A DNA stretch of 64,000 nucleotides from Methylophaga thalassica (GTDB lineage Bacteria; Pseudomonadota; Gammaproteobacteria; Nitrosococcales; Methylophagaceae), in the NCBI RefSeq assembly GCF_030159795.1, contig NZ_BSND01000003.1:558001-622000 (forward strand), in the 5' to 3' direction. The position numbers and the translations under genes were made by a program. The notes below the pieces were generated by a model. That model did not search any database. It saw nothing but the letters and a program-made list of their open reading frames with translations, and was not told where the DNA came from. Of the stretch, positions 1 through 5,671 are shown in pieces; positions within the stretch are counted from its first letter, which is position 1, and every line of letters starts with the position of its first letter.

Positions 1-454
1 TCATCAATGAATAAGTATCATCAGCCTTGTTATATTTCAGCTCTACCATATAAGTGTTTCTAACCGTAGCACCAAAGCTGTTTTGCGCATCAACTTTACC
101 AACGATGATGTGTGTACATTCACCGATATAACTTGCCTGTATGCCAGCACCAACTGAGCCAACAAAATCAGCAGTAGAGGGTGATTTCAACCTGTCCCTA
201 ACAAATTTTTGAGCCATTGCAGCCGCGTGAAAATCGCTTGTACATGTTTTTTCAGCTCGTTGCTCTGGCGTTACGTCTTCACTGCATGTGGCCAAAATGG
301 CCGAGCCAATTAACGCAAATACGATAATGCCAAGACAGCCTTTTGCCATTTCACCTGGTTTCATGCCCGGCGAGCTAACACCACAGTTAGGGCAGGTTTT
401 TGCTGATTCGTCGACTTCATGTTCACATGATTTGCACTTGACTAACTTCGCCAT
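1..454 (-). CDS. Zinc-ribbon, single-pass membrane protein (partial, C-terminus missing)
   Basis: The gene reads leftward from an ATG at 454-452 and runs off the window after about 150 codons. The N-terminus is a zinc ribbon with two CxxC pairs (C7/C10 and C21/C24). A hydrophobic segment at about residues 40-56 follows and is probably a membrane anchor. The part beyond it has no motif I recognise. AAGGGAATTC lies just before the start codon and can serve as a ribosome site. It is divergent from the C4 RNA and antirepressor genes and is probably cargo of the element. Function unknown. Confidence 0.75.
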   Translation of the reverse strand, partial: MAKLVKCKSCEHEVDESAKTCPNCGVSSPGMKPGEMAKGCLGIIVFALIGSAILATCSEDVTPEQRAEKTCTSDFHAAAMAQKFVRDRLKSPSTADFVGSVGAGIQASYIGECTHIIVGKVDAQNSFGATVRNTYMVELKYNKADDTYSLM

Positions 455-536
455 TGAATTCCCTTTTCTTTGTTAATGTTTATTGATTATTGCACGATTA
501 ATTGTCGTTATCCACGTTTACAGAGATATACAGGAG

Positions 537-565
537 TTGACAGAGATAACGCAGAGGACTATATT
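537..565 (+). promoter_or_regulatory. Strong sigma-70 promoter of the C4 RNA / antirepressor transcript
   Basis: TTGACA at 537-542 and TATATT at 560-565 are separated by exactly 17 bases, a near-consensus sigma-70 promoter. Transcription would start near 572. The first transcribed bases form a perfect 7-bp hairpin (573-579 with 586-592). This promoter would drive the C4-like RNA and, by read-through, the genes from 792 onward. Confidence 0.7.
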
Positions 566-632
566 TTTCTCCACGTCAGCAAAATCTGACGTCAGGGTTT
601 AGCAGCTCTGTTATTCAAGGACGCCCAATCAG

Positions 633-652
633 CCGCGTCACGCGGTTTTTTT
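633..652 (+). terminator. Rho-independent terminator upstream of the C4-like RNA
   Basis: CCGCG (633-637) and CGCGG (641-645) form a perfect stem with a 3-base loop, followed by seven T residues (646-652). It lies between the promoter at 537 and the C4-like RNA, so it could attenuate read-through into the antirepressor genes. Confidence 0.6.
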
Positions 653-666
653 GTGCCATAATTTTA

Positions 667-745
667 TGGTGGTTGTGCGTGGGGAAGCCTTCGGGCTTGC
701 CAGGTCCTTGAACTGGTCTGCTAACCCTGCGTGCAGCCATCACCC
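667..745 (+). ncRNA. C4-type antisense RNA (phage P1/P7 antirepressor control family)
   Basis: The fold matches what I know of C4 antisense RNAs. A 10-bp stem pairs 675-684 with 725-734. Inside it sit a perfect hairpin with a UUCG tetraloop (685-689 with 694-698) and a second hairpin (CCAG/CTGG). Two short single-stranded boxes remain: CTGCTAA at 718-724 and CCATCACC at 737-744. Both are complementary to sequence just before the next gene's ribosome site. In phages P1 and P7, C4 RNA blocks translation of the antirepressor gene in this way. The downstream gene pair, a small gene overlapping a Bro-N protein, matches the icd-ant arrangement. The family call comes from memory of the consensus, not a covariance search. 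Confidence 0.7.
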
Positions 746-749
746 ATAT

Positions 750-784
750 TTAGCAGTGTGGTTGATGGTTTAATTTTCAAGGAG
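750..784 (+). promoter_or_regulatory. Predicted C4 RNA target boxes and ribosome binding site
   Basis: TTAGCAG at 750-756 is the exact complement of the C4 box CTGCTAA (718-724). GGTTGATGG at 760-768 complements CCATCACC (737-744) with one bulge. They lie just upstream of the Shine-Dalgarno sequence AAGGAG (779-784) for the gene at 792. A second target-like copy, CAGGGTTTAGCAG at 593-605, is near the transcript start and complements 718-729 with one extra T. Confidence 0.55.
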
Positions 785-791
785 ATTAACC

Positions 792-1124
792 ATGTCAACT
801 CAGCAATATTCCCGCCTGCGTCTCGTTCAGGCCATTTCTCAAAATGACTCACTCTATAATCCAGAGCCTAATTATCAAGTAAGCACCGGCACAGTCTGGG
901 GCTGGCGTGATAGTGATAACGCCCCCTTAGTTATCCAGCTTTCTAACGGTATCCATTTCGCCTGCCCAGGCATCAGTAAAATAGCCAGACAATCGGCCTT
1001 AGCCCAGGGAGCCATCGGCCAGAAGGTTGCCTTTTATCATCGTGGGTTTGATATGCATGGAAAGCCACTTTTCCCCGTGTTCAAGACCTTATTAATCGGT
1101 GATGAGGTACATGGCCATGAGTAA
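792..1124 (+). CDS. Small hypothetical protein in the icd position of a C4/antirepressor unit
   Basis: The gene encodes 110 residues and is preceded by a good ribosome site (AAGGAGATTAACC before the ATG). I do not recognise the family. The protein is soluble-looking, with no signal peptide or membrane segment. Its last 8 bases overlap the start of the Bro-N gene (ATGAGTAA), which implies translational coupling. In phage P1 the antirepressor gene likewise overlaps a small upstream gene, icd, and C4 RNA acts on the upstream gene's ribosome site. By position this gene plays that coupling role. Homology to Icd is not claimed. Confidence 0.75.
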   Translation: MSTQQYSRLRLVQAISQNDSLYNPEPNYQVSTGTVWGWRDSDNAPLVIQLSNGIHFACPGISKIARQSALAQGAIGQKVAFYHRGFDMHGKPLFPVFKTLLIGDEVHGHE

Positions 1125-1620
1125 TCTAAAAACACTAGCCAATCCATTCACCTTCAAAGGTCAGGATATTCGTGTAGCTGTAACCGAGCAGGGCGGTGTG
1201 TTATTTCATGCTGAAGATATTGCTGATGCGTTGGGGATGGATAGCAATACGCTGCAAGATGCCGTTCGTTTTATACCTGGTAACTGGCGTGTCGTTTTAC
1301 CAAACACCGATATGATTTTCTTAACTGAGCCGGCAGTGTTCAAACTGATATTCCATTATCAGTCTGAGCAGGCGGTATCATTGGCTGAGTGGATAGTGCA
1401 GGACGTACTATCCACATTAAGGAAGCATGATTTTTTCGGTGAACTCAATCCAGCGTTAAGACTGGAATATTCCAAAACTATCACCGACCTGTTGCAGCAA
1501 TTAACAAGCAACCGGTCGGGCCATGTCCGCGATGTATTAGTGGCAGAGCTGCGTGATTGCTGCAACCTGGTAGGCAAAGAGCTACCTGCAGAAATCAACA
1601 AAACCAGCATGCACTTCTGA
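1117..1620 (+). CDS. Bro-N domain antirepressor-like protein
   Basis: The protein has 167 residues from ATG 1117; ATGs at 1102 and 1111 are in frame. GAGG at 1104-1107 sits 9 bases before ATG 1117, which favours that start. The N-terminal half resembles the Bro-N domain of phage and viral antirepressors, including the segment around LFHAEDIADALGM and the WIVQDVLSTLRKHDFF region. The C-terminal part (about 110-167) is helical and unassigned. Bro-N proteins bind DNA or repressors and trigger lytic or excision functions. The upstream C4-like RNA supports an antirepressor role. Confidence 0.75.
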   Translation: MSNLKTLANPFTFKGQDIRVAVTEQGGVLFHAEDIADALGMDSNTLQDAVRFIPGNWRVVLPNTDMIFLTEPAVFKLIFHYQSEQAVSLAEWIVQDVLSTLRKHDFFGELNPALRLEYSKTITDLLQQLTSNRSGHVRDVLVAELRDCCNLVGKELPAEINKTSMHF

Positions 1621-1637
1621 TTTATTAAGGATGAGGT

Positions 1638-1814
1638 ATGAAACAATTGATAAGAGAAATGGAAGAGAAGGTCATCGCGTTACGTGGGGCCGCTCATGGA
1701 ATTGCAGCATCGATGGATGATGAAACCATCACCAGTCAACAAGCATATCAACTGCTGAAAGCACTGGCCGATAGTATGCAGGAAATCATCGATAAACGTT
1801 CCATACCAGAATAA
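1638..1814 (+). CDS. Small hypothetical protein (58 aa)
   Basis: The gene runs from ATG 1638 to TAA 1812-1814 with a good ribosome site (AAGGATGAGG) 17 bases after the Bro-N gene stops. It encodes a short, charged, probably helical protein starting MKQLIREMEEKV. A terminator follows 16 bases after the stop, so it looks like the last gene of the antirepressor transcript. Family and function are not recognised. Confidence 0.65.
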   Translation: MKQLIREMEEKVIALRGAAHGIAASMDDETITSQQAYQLLKALADSMQEIIDKRSIPE

Positions 1815-1829
1815 ATCATCACTCAGCAC

Positions 1830-1858
1830 GGGCCGGCTATTTAGTCGGCCCTTCTTTA
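1830..1858 (+). terminator. Rho-independent terminator of the antirepressor operon
   Basis: GGGCCG (1830-1835) pairs with CGGCCC (1846-1851). The stem can extend through GCTA/TAGT with a G-U pair, and TTCTTTATATA follows. It closes the transcript containing the C4 RNA and the three genes at 792-1814. Confidence 0.75.
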
Positions 1859-1875
1859 TATATAGGCCAAACATT

Positions 1876-2014
1876 CACTGGCCATTCTCACAAACAATAA
1901 AGACCAGGGCAGAATCTGACAGAAAATAATGTCGATGAATAGTGGCCAGTGGCCATCACCACCAAAGGCATCGGTGTCAGCTGCTGATAATGCACTGGCC
2001 AGGTGAACACCTGG
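1876..2014. repeat. Repeated 9-bp motif CACTGGCCA near the element end
   Basis: CACTGGCCA occurs at 1876-1884 and 1993-2001 in direct orientation and once inverted at 1943-1951. Shorter GTGGCCA or ATGGCCA copies sit at 1949-1955 and about 2050. The copy at 1993 runs into a perfect palindrome, CCAGGTG-AA-CACCTGG, at 1999-2014. I see no credible gene between 1815 and 2403. Such repeats near an attachment site could be binding sites for an excisionase or element regulator, but this is inference. Confidence 0.4.
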
Positions 2015-2336
2015 TGAATCTACAGAGAAAAGTGATCAATACTCAGACCCATGGCCACCAAAAAAATCACAACGATCGCAAGCCCCCAAAAACACTCCTC
2101 CTCACCCGCGATGTTTTTGCATTTTTTTTGAGTTTTGAAATATGAAGTGCATCGACAAATATCAGACGAAAACAGCAAGGCAGCAGCTTTAAGGCGTCAT
2201 CAATTCGATGTTTTTTTGTTCAAAAATTGCAATGAAGTCTTAATTATTGAAAATATTTACAGCCATTTAACAGCCACTAATTTTTTGATGATTTGTTTAA
2301 TGTATTGATAATGCTTGATTTTATATAAAGGTCAAA

Positions 2337-2363
2337 GAGGTTCAAATCCTTCTGTCCCGACCA
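2337..2363 (+). other. attR-like site: 3' fragment of a tRNA-Pro-type gene
   Basis: The sequence from GGTTCAAATCC through TGTCCCGACCA is the T-arm, acceptor 3' strand and CCA end of a tRNA. An acceptor end TGTCCCG plus A, requiring a 5' strand CGGGACA, is typical of proteobacterial tRNA-Pro (C1-G72). The bases to the left cannot form an anticodon arm, and the 5' half of the T-stem is mismatched, so the tRNA is incomplete. This is expected for the non-integrase end of an element inserted in a tRNA 3' end. Confidence 0.65.
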
Positions 2364-2403
2364 ATTATTTTTTTGTTTATCCAAAGCAACTCAGAGCATC
2401 TGA

Positions 2404-3714
2404 TTACGAACCACTTTGCCTTAAGGCATTGATGATGCGATTACGTTCTTCCTCTTCATAAAAACTTGGGTCATCAAATAAGTCTCTTTGCGGTTGATCA
2501 AACATCATACTGAGCACTTGCGAGCTGGTTTGAACCATCGGTTCGAAGTGGGCATTATCTCCACTGACAAGATCAACGACGCGACGGCGGCGATAGGCCG
2601 TATATCCGGCTAAAATTAATAATACTGTTCCAATATAGAGCGGCAGGCCTTGTGAACCAATAATGGTCATTAATGAACCAGCTATCACCGGGGCAAAAGC
2701 GCAGCCTAAACCATGAAGCACCAGCATATCTGAGGAGCCAGACACAATTTCGTCAGGATGGAGTTGGTCAATAAGCTGAGCGACGGACAGTGGGTAGATG
2801 GAAAAAGATAAGCCACCCCAGATAAAAAAGATGGCTAATAAGGCGGTTTGAGAAGGAATCACTGCCATGGATAGAGCAATAATCCCTGCTAATGCCACTA
2901 CCCATGTAATGACTTTGGGTCTGTCGTGTTTATCTGAATAACGGCCAATAGGGATCTGCAAGGCAGCGCCACCTAGAATAGTTAAACTCATTATCAGTGC
3001 GATGCCACTGATATCGTATCCTAGTTCAGTGGCATAAATAGGTGTCATCGCCCAAAAAGCGCCCATTGCCAGACCTGAGAGAGTTGAACCAGCTACCGAG
3101 AGTGGTGCGATCTTTAATAAGTTTTTTAGACTACTTTTTGGCCTTTCCGAATTAATCATCGGTTGGTTTCGGCGGGTGAGTGTCAGTGGCAGTATGGCCC
3201 AACTAATCAGAATAGACACAATGGCAAATAGCAGAAAATTATCGGGCGTAGCGATATGCAACATTTGCTGTGCAATTGTTAAAGCACCTAAATTGACTAC
3301 CATATAAAAAGCAAAAATACGTCCACGCTCATGGCTTGCAGCCTGACTGTTTAACCAGCTTTCGATGACAGTCATCAGGGTAATATAAGCAAGCCCATAA
3401 AAGAAACGAAGAACAATCCATACCCAAGCATCAATAAAAATAATATGCAAAAGTGTGGCTGAAGCACAGATAGATGCACAGAATGCAAACGTCCTGATGT
3501 GCCCCATGCGACGAATCAGTCTGCCACTGACCCAGGTGCCACATACGAACCCAATAAAATAGCTCGACATGATCAGTCCCATGGTGGCGCTTGAAAAGCC
3601 TTCATTTGTGCCGCGGAGGGTAAGGAGAGTGCTGATTAATCCATTTCCCAATAGAAGCAAAGCAACGCTCCATAAAATAGATTGAATAGGCTTAAGCAAT
3701 GCAAGTGATTGCAT
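2404..3714 (-). CDS. MFS transporter, YcaD-like
   Basis: The protein is a 436-residue integral membrane protein with about 12 hydrophobic segments and the usual Major Facilitator pattern (GxxxGxxxSGRLIRRMG loop between helices 2 and 3). It resembles the YcaD group of the family. The start at 3714 was chosen because AAGGAAACA precedes that ATG; an in-frame GTG lies seven codons upstream. The C-terminal 50 residues are hydrophilic and acidic and face the cytoplasm. Substrate is unknown. It is the first ordinary chromosomal gene after the attachment-like site. Confidence 0.85.
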   Translation of the reverse strand: MQSLALLKPIQSILWSVALLLLGNGLISTLLTLRGTNEGFSSATMGLIMSSYFIGFVCGTWVSGRLIRRMGHIRTFAFCASICASATLLHIIFIDAWVWIVLRFFYGLAYITLMTVIESWLNSQAASHERGRIFAFYMVVNLGALTIAQQMLHIATPDNFLLFAIVSILISWAILPLTLTRRNQPMINSERPKSSLKNLLKIAPLSVAGSTLSGLAMGAFWAMTPIYATELGYDISGIALIMSLTILGGAALQIPIGRYSDKHDRPKVITWVVALAGIIALSMAVIPSQTALLAIFFIWGGLSFSIYPLSVAQLIDQLHPDEIVSGSSDMLVLHGLGCAFAPVIAGSLMTIIGSQGLPLYIGTVLLILAGYTAYRRRRVVDLVSGDNAHFEPMVQTSSQVLSMMFDQPQRDLFDDPSFYEEEERNRIINALRQSGS

Positions 3715-3894
3715 ATTGTTTCCTTTTTTATGCACCTTAATTAATAGTCATTGCACCAAAAATATACTTAAAATCTATTTATTATTGTTTGAAAATATTA
3801 AGTGCATGATCTTTAATAGCTTTTATATATAAAAATTATCGATTACAAAGTGATATGAGAATTGATGCAAATCATGAACCGTTATTTTCATATC

Positions 3895-4029
3895 GTGGAT
3901 GATGCTAATCTCCTCAATCAATTTCACAGAATTTTCGCATCAAGCTGTTAGTATCAACTACGAACTATCCTTGTTAACAGTTCAACCACCCTTAGCCAGC
4001 TTATTCCCGATAAGCTGGCTTATTTTTTT
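3895..4029 (+). ncRNA. Candidate small RNA 1 with its own terminator
   Basis: No convincing gene exists between 3715 and 4400, but three strong terminators do. The first is a perfect 11-bp stem (3994-4004 with 4010-4020, loop TCCCG) followed by TATTTTTTT. Upstream are possible helices GATGC/GCATC (3901-3905 with 3937-3941) and CTGTTA/TAACAG (3945-3950 with 3975-3980). CTCCT is exposed at about 3910-3914. The 5' end is not defined; I saw no clear promoter. Confidence 0.4.
3994..4029 (+). terminator. Rho-independent terminator (first of three)
   Basis: The two halves of a perfect 11-bp inverted repeat (3994-4004, 4010-4020) have a 5-base loop and are followed by TATTTTTTT. It points rightward, with no gene immediately upstream on that strand, which implies a small RNA transcript. 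Confidence 0.85.
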
Positions 4030-4035
4030 CATAAC

Positions 4036-4064
4036 TTTACATTCTTTTTCGCAACCAATATTTA
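4036..4064 (+). promoter_or_regulatory. Candidate sigma-70 promoter for small RNA 2
   Basis: TTTACA (4036-4041) and TATTTA (4059-4064) are 17 bases apart. They lie immediately after the first terminator and about 70 bases before the second one, so they define a transcript of about 90 bases starting near 4071. Confidence 0.5.
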
Positions 4065-4070
4065 TCAGGT

Positions 4071-4161
4071 GTGTCATAACGTTACCTGAGACTATCGTCA
4101 ATGGTGTAATTTCTACTCCTTGTTTTGAGAAGGCGGTGATGGTCACATCATCGCCTTTTTC
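4071..4161 (+). ncRNA. Candidate small RNA 2
   Basis: The transcript is bounded by the promoter at 4036-4064 and the terminator at 4130-4160. A possible hairpin (TCAGGT 4065-4070 with ACCTGA 4084-4089) would straddle its start. An unpaired CTACTCCTTG segment near 4113-4122 contains CTCCT, as in candidate 1. CUCCU is complementary to a Shine-Dalgarno core, so a translational role is possible. That is inference. Confidence 0.45.
4130..4160 (+). terminator. Rho-independent terminator (second of three)
   Basis: A 12-bp stem (4130-4141 with 4146-4157, one G-U pair, loop GTCA) runs into five T residues. Confidence 0.85.
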
Positions 4162-4194
4162 TTATTTAGCAGTTCACTAAGTCATTTTCATTCG

Positions 4195-4327
4195 TTAATT
4201 CCAATGGATAGATTCGTTAATACTGCAGTCGTATTTGTACTGACGTTCACTGACCTGTACGTCAGTAATCCTATCTGCGTAAATCTCCTTTTTGGAGTAG
4301 GGTGGCTTCTGCCACCCTCTTTTTTTA
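4195..4327 (+). ncRNA. Candidate small RNA 3
   Basis: Between the second and third terminators lies a perfect 9-bp hairpin (4238-4246 with 4259-4267, 12-base loop). A small CTCC/GGAG hairpin follows (4285-4288 with 4294-4297), and then the terminator. The CTCC motif occurs here too. The 5' end is uncertain; no good promoter was found. Confidence 0.4.
4299..4327 (+). terminator. Rho-independent terminator (third of three)
   Basis: AGGGTGGC (4299-4306) pairs perfectly with GCCACCCT (4311-4318) around TTCT, followed by CTTTTTTTT. It ends the tandem small-RNA region before the aldo/keto reductase gene. Confidence 0.85.
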
Positions 4328-4400
4328 TACCTTGTTAAGTAAACTGAATAGCTGCTGTATGATTGACGCCTTCTAACGATATAAAAAGGCCATGTTTAGC

Positions 4401-5444
4401 ATGCAATACAATACTCTTGGTAATACTGATCTGAGTGTCAGTCGTATTTGTCTGGGAACCATGACGTTTGGCGAGCAAAACACGCAAGCAGAAGGACATC
4501 AGCAATTAGATTATGCTGTCAGCCAGGGAATTAACTTTATCGATACCGCAGAGTTATATGCAATCCCTCCTTGTGCAGAAACCTATGGTGTAACAGAAGA
4601 GATTATTGGTCATTGGTTACAAAAAAGAGGCCGGCGGGATGACATCATTCTTGCCAGTAAAATGGCTGGTCCGGGCGGTGATTGGGTTTCACATATTCGA
4701 GGTGGTGGTACCCGGTTTAATGGGACAACAATTGAAACGGCAGTTGATGCAAGTCTTAAAAGGCTCAAGACTGATTATATTGATTTATACCAATTGCATT
4801 GGCCTGAAAGAAATACAAACTATTTTGGCCGATTGGGTTATCAGCAGGCGGCTGATGAGCAAAAGCTGACTCCCATTATCGATACGCTGCGTGGTTTGAA
4901 AAAACAAGTTCAAGCAGGAAAAATTCGACATATTGGTTTATCCAATGAAACACCATGGGGAATAATGCAATTTATTACTTTGGCTAAATCGATGGACTTA
5001 CCTCTGGTAGTTAGTGTGCAAAATCCCTACAGCTTATTAAACAGAACGTATGAAATAGGTTGCGCTGAGATTAGTCATCGTGAAAATGTTGGTTTGCTGG
5101 CCTATTCACCATTAGGATTTGGTGTACTGACAGGGAAATATCTTGATCAACAACCTGAAAATGCTCGTTTGACACGCTGGCGTAACTATAGCCGTTACAG
5201 CAACCCTCAGGCCATTGAGGCAACTCGTCGATATGTAGAGCTTGCCCGCCGCTTTCAGCTGGATCCTGCCCAAATGGCATTGGCTTTTGTTAATTCACGA
5301 CCTTTCTTAACAGCTAATATTATCGGAGCAACCAGTATGGAACAGCTTAGAAATAATATCGCTAGTGAAAAATTGATTTTAACTGAAGAAATACTCTCAG
5401 AAATTGAGCTGATTCACCAAAGCATTCCTAATCCTGCACCATAA
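4401..5444 (+). CDS. tas: Aldo/keto reductase, Tas-like
   Basis: This 347-residue NADPH-dependent aldo/keto reductase closely follows the E. coli Tas pattern. It has LGTMTFGEQN near the N-terminus, the FIDTAELY segment with catalytic Asp and Tyr, the ASKMAGPGG lysine region, the YQLHWP histidine region and the cofactor-binding NPYSLLNR and GATSMEQL segments. ATG 4401 is chosen because it matches the Tas N-terminus (MQYNTLG). ATG 4392 is in frame, with AAAAAGG only two bases before it. Tas-type enzymes reduce aldehydes and ketones in the cytoplasm; the substrate here is unknown. It stands alone after the small-RNA gap. Confidence 0.85.
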   Translation: MQYNTLGNTDLSVSRICLGTMTFGEQNTQAEGHQQLDYAVSQGINFIDTAELYAIPPCAETYGVTEEIIGHWLQKRGRRDDIILASKMAGPGGDWVSHIRGGGTRFNGTTIETAVDASLKRLKTDYIDLYQLHWPERNTNYFGRLGYQQAADEQKLTPIIDTLRGLKKQVQAGKIRHIGLSNETPWGIMQFITLAKSMDLPLVVSVQNPYSLLNRTYEIGCAEISHRENVGLLAYSPLGFGVLTGKYLDQQPENARLTRWRNYSRYSNPQAIEATRRYVELARRFQLDPAQMALAFVNSRPFLTANIIGATSMEQLRNNIASEKLILTEEILSEIELIHQSIPNPAP

Positions 5445-5557
5445 AATATAAACTTTTTCATTTTTATTAAATATAACCAAGATAGGGACGACAACATATA
5501 GAGTGACCTGAGCATACTGACCATAAATTCTATGGTTTTATAACAAGGAGGGGCAAT

Positions 5558-5671
5558 ATGAGTTTTTTCGACAATAAGCTTTCTAAAGTTGATTTGCCTT
5601 TTTCTGACTTAGTCTTATATTCACTTTTCATCAATTCATTATTATTTACCAGTTTGCCACCTTTTAAATGA
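5558..5671 (+). CDS. 37-residue peptide translationally coupled to the hybrid kinase
   Basis: A short reading frame from ATG 5558 to TGA 5669-5671 has one of the best ribosome sites in the window (AAGGAGG 5 bases upstream by spacing). Its stop overlaps the kinase start as ATGA, while the kinase start itself has no Shine-Dalgarno sequence. The second half (LVLYSLFINSLLF) is hydrophobic and could insert in the membrane. A small hairpin (ACCATA/TATGGT, about 5520-5536) precedes it. I do not recognise the peptide. It may serve mainly to couple translation, or be a small partner of the kinase. Confidence 0.55.
   Translation: MSFFDNKLSKVDLPFSDLVLYSLFINSLLFTSLPPFK

Larger units (their letters stand above)
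1..2363. mobile_element. Right end of an integrated genetic element (left end outside the window)
   Basis: This stretch has phage or island character and none of the metabolic genes found to its right. It carries a strong promoter, a C4-like antisense RNA, a Bro-N antirepressor-like gene and small unrecognised genes. It ends exactly where a 3' fragment of a tRNA-Pro-like gene appears without the rest of the tRNA. Elements that integrate into tRNA 3' ends leave an intact tRNA on the integrase side and such a fragment on the other side. The integrase and the intact tRNA would therefore lie to the left, beyond base 1. No integrase is visible here, so the boundary is inferred. Confidence 0.65.

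Noticed and set aside
288-476. Rightward frame of 62 codons in the first gene region
   Set aside because: It lies opposite the leftward zinc-ribbon gene, which has paired CxxC motifs, a membrane segment and a ribosome site.
1942-2145. Rightward frame of 67 codons near the element end
   Set aside because: It has no ribosome site or family features, and it translates the CACTGGCCA repeat region into a His-rich and Lys-rich low-complexity string.
2300-2363. Complete tRNA gene ending at 2363
   Set aside because: No anticodon or D arm can be formed upstream and the 5' half of the T-stem is mismatched; only the 3' end is tRNA-like.
3899-4180. Rightward frame of 93 codons in the gap before the aldo/keto reductase
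   Set aside because: It runs straight through two strong terminators and has no ribosome site; small RNAs explain the region better.
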